Source: an uncultured Lachnospiraceae bacterium (GTDB lineage Bacteria; Bacillota; Clostridia; Lachnospirales; Lachnospiraceae). Taken from it: a stretch of DNA of 52,143 nt. Below, piece by piece: positions 9,500 to 20,200 of this stretch (its first letter is position 1; each line of letters opens with the position of its first letter). Position numbers and translations under genes: made by a program. The DNA lies in assembly GCA_946538525.1 (NCBI GenBank), contig CAMNGU010000005.1, forward strand, positions 1-52,143, written 5' to 3'. The notes beneath the pieces are model-generated. The model did no database searches, was not told where the DNA came from, and worked only from the letters and a program-made list of their open reading frames with translations.

Positions 9500-10507
9500 A
9501 TGGAATATTCAGAATTAAAAAAGAAATATAGATGGCTGGGAATCAGTTTCGCAGTATTTGGTATAGTAATGCAGGCTGCTTCATTAATTATGGAGTTTGC
9601 GCTAAAAAATTTGGATTCGAAGATATTTGATAACAGCTGGATAGTATATATATTGGGACTTATGCCGATATGGGCTATAGGTTTTCCTGCATGTCTTTTA
9701 TGTGCATCGAAGCTTCCCTCGAAAAAGCCGGAAGAACATGACATGAAAGTTCTAGACTTAGTTCAGGTTTATGCTATGGTAACATTTTTTGCTATAGTAA
9801 TGAATCTTATCGGTCTTGTGATTATAAGTGTTTTAGAAAAGATAACAGGCCTAACTTTGCAGAATACTACTATTGAACTTATTAATAAACAGGAAATTTT
9901 TCCAACTATTATATTTGCTGTAATTCTTGGCCCGATTTTTGAAGAGCTGTCATATAGAAAACTTCTAATTGATAAGATAGGACAGTATGATAAGTTTTAT
10001 GCTATTCTTCTTTCGGGGCTCATGTTTGGACTTTTCCATACAAATATATATCAGTTTTTCTACACCACATGTATAGGAATGCTGTTTGCATTTGTTTATA
10101 CAAAAACCGGGAAGATAAGATATTCCATAATATTACATATGTGCATGAATTTTATTCATGGTGCTGTTCCGATATTCTTATCGAGGATGATGGATATGGA
10201 TATTGTTACCAGTCTTAGAGATGCGGATTTAAATGATCCTGCGATTAGGGATCAAGTCACTAAAATGTATACGGATCCAGGATTCCTACTGTATCTGGCA
10301 TTTGCTAATTTCATATTAGTTATGGTGGTTTTAGGTTTTGTAGTATTTATTGTTTGGAATGTACATAAAAAGTGGATGTTGGATAATACTGAATCAATGC
10401 TTCCAGAAAAAGGAGCTGCAAAGATTGTATTTGGTAACTTTGGATTTATACTTTTCACCCTTGTTACCATTGGAATAACGATTTATGAGATAATTCTGCT
10501 TCAGTAA
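9500..10507 (+). CDS. CPBP-family (Rce1-like) intramembrane metalloprotease
   Basis: Multi-helix membrane protein of 335 residues with the three CPBP/Abi motifs: E148-E149-x3-R153 in FEELSYRK, His180 in FGLFHTN, and His213-x3-Asn217 in HMCMNFIHG. Family members cleave prenylated proteins in eukaryotes; in bacteria they are tied to bacteriocin immunity, pheromone maturation or regulated proteolysis. There are about eight hydrophobic segments, and a further pair after the catalytic core. A GGAGAAATT ribosome site precedes it 25 bases after the MATE gene, and a terminator follows, so this is the last gene of its transcript. The substrate is unknown. Confidence 0.88.
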   Translation: MEYSELKKKYRWLGISFAVFGIVMQAASLIMEFALKNLDSKIFDNSWIVYILGLMPIWAIGFPACLLCASKLPSKKPEEHDMKVLDLVQVYAMVTFFAIVMNLIGLVIISVLEKITGLTLQNTTIELINKQEIFPTIIFAVILGPIFEELSYRKLLIDKIGQYDKFYAILLSGLMFGLFHTNIYQFFYTTCIGMLFAFVYTKTGKIRYSIILHMCMNFIHGAVPIFLSRMMDMDIVTSLRDADLNDPAIRDQVTKMYTDPGFLLYLAFANFILVMVVLGFVVFIVWNVHKKWMLDNTESMLPEKGAAKIVFGNFGFILFTLVTIGITIYEIILLQ

Positions 10508-10547
10508 AAATGGGCATTTAATAACTTCTTAATATGAATTATGATAT

Positions 10548-10584
10548 AAAGGTACTGTGAGCGAAAGCGTAAGCGGTACCTTTT
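10548..10584 (+). terminator. Rho-independent terminator after the CPBP protease gene
   Basis: Eight-base stem AAAGGTAC (10548-10555) pairs with GTACCTTT (10576-10583), followed by a T-rich stretch. The loop contains repeated AAGCG/GAGCG words that may extend the fold. It separates the transcript of the MATE/CPBP genes from the ABC transporter genes. Confidence 0.8.
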
Positions 10585-10596
10585 ATTTTAAACTTT

Positions 10597-10622
10597 TTGT
10601 TCTGGATTCTTATATAGAACAA
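10597..10622. promoter_or_regulatory. Inverted repeat, possible operator for the ABC transporter operon
   Basis: TTGTTCT (10597-10603) is a perfect inverted match to AGAACAA (10616-10622), with a 12-base spacer. It lies 51 bases before the ABC ATPase start and just upstream of a weak promoter-like pair (TTCACC near 10626 and TATATA near 10648). It could bind a regulator; no protein is identified. Confidence 0.35.
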
Positions 10623-10673
10623 TAATTCACCGAATATGCTTATGGATTATATAAAAAATATCGGGAGAAAAAT

Positions 10674-11507
10674 ATGATGAATAATAAAGAGGTAATACTA
10701 TCTGCTAAAGGTGTTCAGAAAACATTTGCCAACAATGGAGAACAGTTGCATGTCCTGACAAATGTTGATCTTGATATTTATGCAGGAGATTTTACCGTGA
10801 TAATGGGCGCATCTGGTTCAGGAAAATCAACACTTCTTTATGCGCTTTCTGGAATGGATAAGGCCACAGCAGGAGATGTTATATATAGAAGGAATACGGG
10901 TCAAAAGCAGAATTATGATGACATAGATGAGGTTAACATAACTACTGTAAAGGATAAGATGTTAAGTCAGCTTAGAGCTAAAGAGTTTGGTTTTGTATTT
11001 CAGCAAATGCATCTTGTGAAGAATTTAACCCTATTGGAAAATGTATCTGTAACAGGATATTTAAATAAAGAAAGAAAGGCTGCTGATACTAAGAAAAGGG
11101 CGGAGGAGCTTCTTGAAAGAATGGGGATTTCTGATGTAAAGAATCATCTTCCTTCTAGAGTATCTGGTGGAGAACAGCAGAGATGTGCAATAGCCAGGGC
11201 GGTTATCAATGATCCTGCAATACTTTTTGCGGATGAACCAACAGGAGCATTAAATAGGAAAAATACAAATGATGTTTTAGATCTTCTCACAGAACTAAGT
11301 GATGAGGGACAAAGTATATTGATGGTTACTCATGATATAAAAGCGGCTCTTAGGGGAGATAGAATACTATATCTGGAAGATGGGAATATAGTTGGAGAGT
11401 TGGAGCTTTCTCGCTATGGTGAGAAGGATAAGGATGGAAATCTTCTTCAGGATAAGAAAGCCCGTGAAGCACAGATTAATGCGTGGCTTGAATCCCTTGA
11501 CTGGTAG
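10674..11507 (+). CDS. ABC transporter ATP-binding protein, MacB/LolD-like
   Basis: Cytoplasmic ATPase of 277 residues, longer than the usual 225-240, with an extra C-terminal tail. Walker A GASGSGKST is at 45-53, signature VSGGEQQR near 165, and Walker B ILFADEPTG follows. An insertion of about 25 residues (IYRRNTGQKQNYDDIDEV) lies between Walker A and the Q-loop. Such ATPases energise FtsX-domain permeases that export peptides or drive envelope processes rather than classical import. The GGGAG ribosome site precedes two adjacent ATGs. The permease gene follows after 47 bases. Confidence 0.93.
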   Translation: MMNNKEVILSAKGVQKTFANNGEQLHVLTNVDLDIYAGDFTVIMGASGSGKSTLLYALSGMDKATAGDVIYRRNTGQKQNYDDIDEVNITTVKDKMLSQLRAKEFGFVFQQMHLVKNLTLLENVSVTGYLNKERKAADTKKRAEELLERMGISDVKNHLPSRVSGGEQQRCAIARAVINDPAILFADEPTGALNRKNTNDVLDLLTELSDEGQSILMVTHDIKAALRGDRILYLEDGNIVGELELSRYGEKDKDGNLLQDKKAREAQINAWLESLDW

Positions 11508-11554
11508 GTGCTGAAGGATTAGAAGATTCATTTACCTATAGAAAGGAAGAGGAT

Positions 11555-13966
11555 ATGGAAATTATTACGCTTGTTAAAGCTGGAATTAGAAGTAAGAAGG
11601 GTATAGCTGTTGGCTTTATGCTTCTAAATGTATTTATTGTAATAAGTGTTATATCAATAATCGGCGTTTGGAAGAATTATAAAAATGCAATTCAGAATGC
11701 ATTTGAATACGAAGATAAGGGTACAATCTGTGCATTCTTTAAGTATGGAGTGTTTACAGAGGATTATCAAAGAGAAATTGAAGCATCGGAAATGGTTAAC
11801 TTCTTAGAAGTGCAGGATGGATTGATTGGTGTAAATATTCATAATGGTGAAAATGAAGATGGTAATGGATATATTGTAACCAAGATGTTTGATACCATTT
11901 CTGTATATAATAATGAGGCGACTGAATTATCAAAATATGATATATCAAATAAAGAATATTCATTAGAACTAAAAAAGGGTGAGATATATCTTCCGTATGG
12001 TTCAAAAGACCGACTTAAGATTAATGTAGGTGATAAGATAAGTTTTGATTTTCTTGGCATCTCAAGAGATTTTACGGTTAAAGGATTCGTTCAGGAAGTT
12101 TATATGGGCTCCTCAATTATTGGCTACAAAACTGTTTTCATAAGTGATGAAGAGTTTGATGAACTTGTAAAAATTTGTGAAGGAAATATTAAGTCTGATA
12201 AAGATTATTGGAGCTTAGGGAAACTGGTATATGTACATCCATCGGCTAAGGCGAATAAGTCTTCAGATTTGTTCCTGCGAGATCTAAATCGAGATTTAAA
12301 ATTTGGTGACTTAAGCTCTATGATTATTACAAGAGAAACCTCCGAGCATTATACAGGGATTTTTATAAATGTTATGCTGGCGGTTATCACAGGTTTTTCA
12401 GGATTACTATTTGCCATATATTTAATTGTTGTAGGACATAATATTAGTAATGAAATGGAAATGGATTATGTGGAACTCGGTATCCTGAAGAGTCAGGGCT
12501 TTACTAATAAAGTGATAAGATCTGTATATATCATTCAATATCTTCTTATAGAAGTGGTGGGAATATTTATCGGCTTACTAGTTGCAGTTCCGTTAGAAAG
12601 GCTGTTAAGTAAAATATTCTTTAATCTTACCTGTGTTCTTCCGGAAAAGGATATTCCAATAAAAGAAATTATATTATTCACATTGGCTATTTTTGTAATA
12701 ACACTTCTATTTATATATATCTACACAAGGAAGGTTTCCAAAACATCTCCTGTTAAGGCTATAACAGGAGAAAAGAGTGATTTCTATTTTGAAAGCAAAT
12801 TAAATGCACCTATATCGCAAAGACTAATGGGGCTGAGTTTAAGTTATCGTCAGCTTACCTCTGCACCTAAAAGATATATAAGTGTATTCATAGTATCATC
12901 AATGTTGCTATTTGCAATAGTTACAGTTGAACTAAGTGGTGGATATATTAAGTCGAGAAATGCACTTAATGCCATGGGGGAAACATTTACTGAGATTAAA
13001 TTTGCTTATAAAGTAGTTGAGGCTGAACCAGAAGTTAAAGTTGCTGATATTGAAAATGAGATAAAAAAGTATTCTGATATTGATTGCCGAGTGTACGAGA
13101 GTCATGGTTATGTTTCTATTGAAGGCGAAAATGTTCTAAATATAATCAAGGCTTATCCTCAGGAGAGTAGCTCGGTATATAAAGGGCGAGAGATTAAGTA
13201 TGATAATGAGATAGTAGTAACAGAACAGATATGTAAGATGTTGAATGTGGATATTGGTGATACTGTTACCATAGGAAGGGCTGATTTAAGTCAAGATTAT
13301 GTTATTGTTGGTATATTCCAAACAATGTCTGATACTGGTAAAGCCATATCTATGTCACTTGATGGATTAAGTAGATTAAAGAAAGATCCAAATGAAAAAT
13401 ATACAGTAAATCAGCTAAATATGTTTGGCGTAGTTTTAAAAGAACCTGATAATGCTGAGAAGATAAAAGAAGCTTTGATTGAAAAGTATGGAGATTATAT
13501 TGAGGTAGAGAGTTCAAGCTTCGCGGATGTTATGGAACAAATTGGAAATAGCTTTTATGTTGCGGCAAGAGGCTCTGAGATAATGATCTATGTTCTAACT
13601 TTTATCTTTGCTTTAGTAATAGTATCCATGGTTAGTTCGAAAGTATTTATTGAGGAGAGAACAGATATAGGAATATATAGGGCGATAGGATTTTCAGTGA
13701 GAAAAATTCGTATGCAGTTCGCACTAAGATTTGCATCTATCAGCCTTATTAGCGCGGTGTTTGGTGTAACGCTTGCCAGACTATTTTCTGGAAAAATGCT
13801 GGAATTATTATTCTCTATGTTTGGAATACCACATATAGAACTTGAATATGGAGTTATGTTCTTTGTAAAACCAATTCTTATATTTTCATTAGGCTATTTT
13901 GTATTTGGATATATTTCTTCAAGAAAAGTTAAAAATGTAAGTTCACGGGAACTGATAATTGAGTGA
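11555..13966 (+). CDS. ABC transporter permease with two FtsX domains
   Basis: Membrane protein of 803 residues. One helix near 14-38 and a large extracytoplasmic region (about 40-265) are followed by a first FtsX domain with three helices (about 272-390). A linker and helix near 444-465, a second extracellular region (about 470-670) and a second FtsX domain (about 676-790) complete it. This eight-helix, two-loop plan fits MacB/YknZ-type mechanotransmission systems fused in tandem, not the ten-helix BceB type. The partner ATPase is directly upstream. Likely roles are antimicrobial-peptide defence or peptide export; the sequence does not decide. A strong terminator ends the unit. Confidence 0.9.
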   Translation: MEIITLVKAGIRSKKGIAVGFMLLNVFIVISVISIIGVWKNYKNAIQNAFEYEDKGTICAFFKYGVFTEDYQREIEASEMVNFLEVQDGLIGVNIHNGENEDGNGYIVTKMFDTISVYNNEATELSKYDISNKEYSLELKKGEIYLPYGSKDRLKINVGDKISFDFLGISRDFTVKGFVQEVYMGSSIIGYKTVFISDEEFDELVKICEGNIKSDKDYWSLGKLVYVHPSAKANKSSDLFLRDLNRDLKFGDLSSMIITRETSEHYTGIFINVMLAVITGFSGLLFAIYLIVVGHNISNEMEMDYVELGILKSQGFTNKVIRSVYIIQYLLIEVVGIFIGLLVAVPLERLLSKIFFNLTCVLPEKDIPIKEIILFTLAIFVITLLFIYIYTRKVSKTSPVKAITGEKSDFYFESKLNAPISQRLMGLSLSYRQLTSAPKRYISVFIVSSMLLFAIVTVELSGGYIKSRNALNAMGETFTEIKFAYKVVEAEPEVKVADIENEIKKYSDIDCRVYESHGYVSIEGENVLNIIKAYPQESSSVYKGREIKYDNEIVVTEQICKMLNVDIGDTVTIGRADLSQDYVIVGIFQTMSDTGKAISMSLDGLSRLKKDPNEKYTVNQLNMFGVVLKEPDNAEKIKEALIEKYGDYIEVESSSFADVMEQIGNSFYVAARGSEIMIYVLTFIFALVIVSMVSSKVFIEERTDIGIYRAIGFSVRKIRMQFALRFASISLISAVFGVTLARLFSGKMLELLFSMFGIPHIELEYGVMFFVKPILIFSLGYFVFGYISSRKVKNVSSRELIIE

Positions 13967-13980
13967 TGATTATATAATAG

Positions 13981-14027
13981 AAAAGTGCCTCAAGTGTTAA
14001 GTGATAAACACTTGAGGTGCTTTTTTT
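13981..14027 (+). terminator. Strong Rho-independent terminator after the FtsX permease
   Basis: A near-perfect 18-base stem (13981-13998 with 14007-14024, two G-T wobbles) ends in a run of T. The core CCTCAAGTGTT pairs perfectly with AACACTTGAGG. The A-rich 5' side could make it work in both directions. Confidence 0.92.
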
Positions 14028-14099
14028 GTTGAAAATCCTCAAAAAAAATTAAAAATTTTGTTATTTTTAGTGTTATGTTAACGAAAAAACGGGCTTTTT

Positions 14100-14137
14100 G
14101 GAGAACTAGGGAGAACTCTGTTTAGTACAATTATAAT
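14100..14137 (+). promoter_or_regulatory. Promoter of the giant surface protein with tandem operator-like direct repeats
   Basis: TATAAT lies at 14132-14137 with no good -35 box. Instead GGAGAACT occurs twice, at 14100-14107 and 14110-14117, exactly 10 bp apart, with the second copy over the -35 position. This layout is typical of activation by OmpR/PhoB-family response regulators. The rest of the 281-base gap before the giant gene holds the terminator upstream and a hairpin in the 5' untranslated region. Confidence 0.55.
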
Positions 14138-14196
14138 ATGTTGTTTTATCTGAAATTATGAAAATACAAATTCAGGTATGAAGTTACTATAGGTTT

Positions 14197-14219
14197 TCTG
14201 ATATGGGGGTCATATCAGA
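14197..14219 (+). promoter_or_regulatory. Hairpin in the 5' untranslated region of the giant gene
   Basis: TCTGATATG (14197-14205) pairs perfectly with CATATCAGA (14211-14219) around a GGGGT loop, 28 bases before the chosen start codon and 16 bases before the AAAGGGGA ribosome site. There is no T-run, so it is not a terminator. It may stabilise the very long message or bind a regulator. Confidence 0.4.
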
Positions 14220-14247
14220 GTGTTTCATGGAGAAAGGGGAGATGCAA

Positions 14248-17200
14248 ATGAAACAAAAATATTTAGGAAGGAGAATTATAAGCATAGTGCTTACTATTGC
14301 GATGGTATTTTCTCTGCTATCGATTAATAGTATACCGGTACGTGCCGAAGGAAATGATCCTCCTTCCGGATTTCAAGAAGGGGCCACCCTGGCTCCAACT
14401 ATCAAATCGCAACCTCAAAGTATTAACCTTAATGTAGGTTATGAGGCTGCTGTACCCATTAGTGTTGAAGCAGATCCTAGTGATGTGACGGATGTGCTCA
14501 CATTTCAATGGTATTCAAATACTTCAAAGTCAAATATTGGTGGTACTTCAATCGAGGGTGCTACTTCTTCGACTTTTAACATCCCTACAGGTTACCCAGC
14601 AGGAAACTATTATTTCTACTGTATAGTAACCGCAACTAATGCTGCTGGGGATGCTACAGATTCTACTGTTTCTGAAGCTGCAACAGTTAGTGTAATAGCT
14701 TCAGAAGCTTTAGTTACAGGAGTTACCATTACGAATGAATATGGTACAGCTGTAACTGGTACGGTAAATCTTTCTTGGAATAGTACTAAGCAGGTTTATG
14801 CAGAGCTTTCACCTGATGATGCTGCAGACAAAACTGTTGTATGGACTAGTAGCGATCCTAATGTGGCAACTGTAAGTGATGGCGTTGTAGCACCTATAGG
14901 TGTTGGAACAGCTACTATTACAGCTACAGCAACAAATGGTACAGCAGCTGTTGGAGATGACACGTCTGCTTCTTTTGAAGTTCAGGTAAATCCATATGTT
15001 AACTTAGTTCAAAGTTTTACATATACAGGCAGTAGGGAAAAACTAATTTCTGAAGCCAGCCTGAATTGTTGGTATAGGGTAGCGTCAGCAGGTAATGCTG
15101 GTACTTGGGTAAAATATACAGATTATACTGATCTATCAAGTGATGCATTAACTGCAAAAAATATAGGTCAGTATACAGTTTATTATTATTACGGAAATGC
15201 TGATCCTACATCAGAGACTGTGGGAACCGAAGCCGGTACAGTAGGTATTTCTAAGGCAAATGTAACTATAAAGGCTGATGATATAACTAAGGCTTATGGT
15301 GAAACTGATCCTACACTTACTGCTACAGTAACAGGCGTAAAGGGTTCTGATGCGCTGACTTATTCCTTGAGTAGAGAGTTGGGAAATAATGTAGGTACAT
15401 ACAAAATAAATGTAACAGTTGGATCAAGTGAAATTAATTCAAATTATAAAATAACAACGTCAGCTGGTACATTTACAATTACTAAGGCTGGACAGCCTAA
15501 TGTAGTTACTCCGGAAGTTGGTGCTGGCTCAACATATAATGGTCAGCCTCGTGCACTTCTTAGCGTTAATGGTAGTACAGATGATGGAACTATCTATTAT
15601 GCAGTTGGAACCAGCGAATCAGAAGCGCCTACAACTGGATGGAATACATCAGCTCCAACCAGAAAGAATGCTGGAGTATACTGTGTATGGTTTAGAGTTG
15701 ATGGTCAAAATCATGAAGATGTCCCAGCAACTTATGTGGGTACAGTAACTATTTCAAAGAAGAGTATTGCAGTTACTGCAGAAGCTAAAACTATGGTATA
15801 TGGTGATACAGAGCCTGCATTAACATATACTTATACAACAAGTGATCTTATATCAGGTGATAGCTTTACTGGTTCTTTATCTCGTGCAGCGGGAACAGAT
15901 GCAGGAACATATGAGATTACTTTAGGAACTCTTTCACTTGGAGATAACTATAATATTCAATATACAAGCAATTATCTTACAATTACTCAAAAGCAGTCTA
16001 GCGTAACTACACCTCCAGTTGGTATACCTAATCTGGTTTATGACAAAACAGCGAAAGCTCTTGTTTCAGTAGGTGAGGCTTCAAATGGAGAACTTCAGTA
16101 CGTTATAGGCGAAAGTGCAACTACTCCTCCTGCAGATACTGCAGAATGGAGCACAACTGTTCCTACAGGAACTGATGCTGGAACATACAATGTATGGTAC
16201 AGAGTATATGGTGGTACAAATAATACTGGTGTTGCTCCAGTATGTATCCCAGTAGTAATTGCTCCTAAGTCAATTAGTGTGGCAGCTGATGCACAGAGCA
16301 TACCTTATGGTACTTCTGATCCTAGCTTGACATATACAAGTGATGCTTTATATGAAGGCGATAGCTTTACAGGCGCACTTAGTCGTGCAACAGGTGACAA
16401 AGCTGGCACATATGAAATTACTCAGGGAACACTTACTGCAGGAAATAATTATAATATTACTTACACTGGCGCAACATTTACTATTACAAAGAGAAACTTT
16501 GTAGTTAAAACTGCCCCAGTTGTAGACGAATTAACATTTAATGGAAATGCACAGGCATTAGTAAATGCTACAAATGCAGTTGTTGATGATTCAACTGATG
16601 TATTAGCTAAGAAGGATGATGGAAAACTTGAATATATACTTGGCACAGATGCACAAACTCAGCCTGCAGCAGATGCTACTGAGTGGAGTACAACTATTCC
16701 TACAGCTACAGACGCAGGAACATATTATGTTTGGTATAGAGCTCAGGCTGATGACAATCATAATGGAACTGAGCCTGTATGTTTAACATCAGTTATTAAG
16801 AGTGCAACAATTGAGTATACAGCAAGCGGATATGAAGCTGCCTATGATGGTCAGAGTCATACCGGTACAGTTACAGTAACAGCTCCTACAGGTGCTACTG
16901 TAGAATATATGATTGAAAATGGATCATGGACAGATACAGCTCCATCATTTAGTGATGTATGTAACAAGGTTGTATCTTATAGAATTAATGCTGCTAACTA
17001 TTCTGAAGTTACAGGAACATTTACAGTAAATATTTCTCCTAAGGCTTTAACAGTTACAGCTAATCCTATAACAAAGAAATATGGCGAAACTGATCCTGAA
17101 TTAACATATACTTACGAAGGTTTAGTGGACGGTGATTCATTCACTGGAGCACTAGCTCGTGAAGCAGGAGATAATGTTGGTACATATGCAATTTCAATTG

Positions 17201-20200
17201 GTGACCTTTCAGCTGGTACAAACTATGAAATAGCTGAAGGCGCATATACAGGTGCTAATTTTGTTATCACAAAGAGAACTGTAAAACTTGAATCAGCAAC
17301 TGCTACAAAGGTTTATGATGGTTCTCCATTAACAAATAGTGATGTAACTAGTCTTACTTCAGAGATGGTTGAAGGTGAGACTATCAATTATGACGGATTT
17401 GCTACAGGTGAAGGTGCAACCTTTAATGTAACAGGAAGTCAGACATTAGTAGGTGAATCAGATAATACATTTACTTATACACTTAACGAAGGAACACTTG
17501 CAGACAACTATGATATCACAACAGCAAATGGAAAACTTTCAGTAACAGATAGAACTGCTAAGTATGAGATTACTGTTGTTGCAAATAGTAGTGCTGAAGG
17601 CGGAATCCTTTATGACGGAACTGCTAAAACAATAAGCGGATTCAATACATTAGAGTTTACATTAGACGGAAATAAATATACAGTATCAGGTCTTAGTGCA
17701 TCAGGCACTGGAACAGATGCAGGAACATATCCTGTAGCTATAACTGGTACAGCAGTAGTTAAAGATGCGAATGATAATGTTGTAACAGATCAGTTTATAG
17801 TTAAAACAACAGATGGTTCATTAGTGATTAATAAGAGAAATATTACTCTTACATCTGCATCAAAAACTAAGCAGTATGACGGAACTGCACTTACAGATGG
17901 TACTGTTACCGTAACCGGTGACGGTTTTGTTGAAGGACAGGGTGCAACATATTCAGTAACTGGTTCACAGAAGATAGTTGGTTCTTCTGCAAATGAATTT
18001 ACATATACATTGAATGAAGGAACAAGTGCTGATAACTACAATATAACAAAGGCTACAGGTACTTTGACAATATCAAATAGAGAAGCGAAGTATGAGATCA
18101 AACCAGCAGCTAAGAGTGAGACATTAAAGTATAATGGTAGAGAGCAGTCAACTACAGCATTAGATCTTACTCCAGTTGAAGGCGTTGCTGATACTTATAC
18201 ATTTGAAATCGAAGGCGTTACATATACATTATCAGGATTAACAGTTTCAGGTTCTGGAATAAATGCAAATACATATACTGTATCAGTATCTGGTACAGCA
18301 ATAGTAAAAGATTCTGACGGAAATGATGTAACTGCTCAGTTTAGTGTGGAGCCTCAGGCTGGAACACTTACGATAGCTAAAAGAGATGTAACACTTACAT
18401 CTGCTACAACATGTAAGCAGTATGATGGTATGGCTCTTACAGATGACACTGTTACAGTAGGTGGTGACGGATTTGTTGAAGGTGAAGGCGCTACTTACAA
18501 TGTATCAGGAAGTCAGACATTGGTAGGTACAGCAGAGAATAGCTTTACTTATACACTTAAAGATGGAACACTTGCTGATAACTACAACATTTCTACAATT
18601 GCAGGAACACTTACAGTAAGTGATCGTGAAGCAAAATATGAAGTTAAGGTAACAGCAAATAGTGCTGAATATAAGTATGATGGTACTCAGAAGACTGTTT
18701 CTGGATTTAAGATTGAAACAGGCGATGATAAGACTTTCGTAGCTCCAAATGGATTGGTTTATACTCTTTCAGGATTAACAGCAGGAATTTCTGGAACGGA
18801 TGCTAATGAATATACATCTAATGTTACTGGTACTGCAGTGATTAAGGATGCAGCAGGAAATGATGTGTCAGCTCAGTTTAGTATTATTCCAGTTGCTGGA
18901 AAGCTTAAGATTAATCCTAGAGAGGTTACTCTTATTTCTAAGTCAGCTGAGAAGGTATATGATGGTAAGCCTCTTACAAGTAATTCAGTATCCTTCACAG
19001 GCGATAGTATCGTAACTGGTCAGAGTATCAACGGTACAGCATATGGAGAGCAGACATTAGTTGGTGAATCAACTAACTATATTAAGTATACAGTAGAGGG
19101 AACTCTCGAATCTAACTATAAGATTACAGTTAATCAGGGAACTCTTAAAGTAACAAGCAGAGAAGAAAACCCTGAAGATCCAGATGATAAGAAATTCGAG
19201 ATTATAGTAACAGCAAATAGTGATGCAGTTCTTTATGATGGTAAAGAACATACAGTAAGTGGATTTAAGACATTAAGCTTTGAATTTAATGGTGAGACAT
19301 TCACAGTATCAGGAATAAATGCATCAGTAACAAAGACAGATGTTGGAACATATCCAATAGAAATTACTGGAACTCCTGTTGTTAGGGATTCAAAGAAGAA
19401 TGATGTAACAAATCAGTTTATTATTAACAAAGTAAATGGATCATTAAAGATTAATCCTCGTACTCTTAAACTTACATCTGCAACAGATAGTAAAGAGTAT
19501 GATGGTAAAGCACTTACAAATGATAAAGTAACAGTTAGTGGTGATGACTTTGCTGAAGGCGAAGGCGCTACATATAATGTTACTGGAACACAGACATATG
19601 TTGGTTCAGCTGATAATGCATTTACTTATACACTGAATGAAGGTACAAAGGCAGCTAACTATGTGATTTCTACAGAAGTTGGAACACTTACAGTAACTAA
19701 CAGAAGTGAAGAAGCTAAGTACCAGATTTCACCAGAAACAAATAGCGGCTCATTTAAGTATGATGGTAAAGAGCATACAGTTTCTGGATTTGTAACTAAT
19801 GAATTTGAAGTTGACGGAAATACATATACAGTATCAGGACTTACAGCAACCGTTACTGCAAAAGATGCAGGTAATTATACAGTTGCTATAAATGGTACAG
19901 CGATTGTTAAGGATAGCCAGGGCGAAGTTGTAACAGATCAGTTTATCGTTACCCCTCAGGCTGGAACACTTACAATCGATAAGCGTGAAGTAACACTTAC
20001 ATCAGCAACAGCTACTCAGATTTACAATGGTAAAGCACTTACAGCTAAGGATGTAGAGGTAACTGGAGATGGCTTCGCAACTGAAGAAGGCGCTACATAT
20101 GATGTAACTGGAACTATAACACTTGTTGGTATAGCAGAAAATACATTTACATACACACTCAGTGAAGGAACAAAGGCTGATAACTATGATATAACAACAG

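Noticed and set aside
14203-14247. Upstream ATG extending the giant protein by 15 residues
   Set aside because: No ribosome site before it, it lies inside the leader hairpin, and the signal peptide begins at the ATG at 14248.
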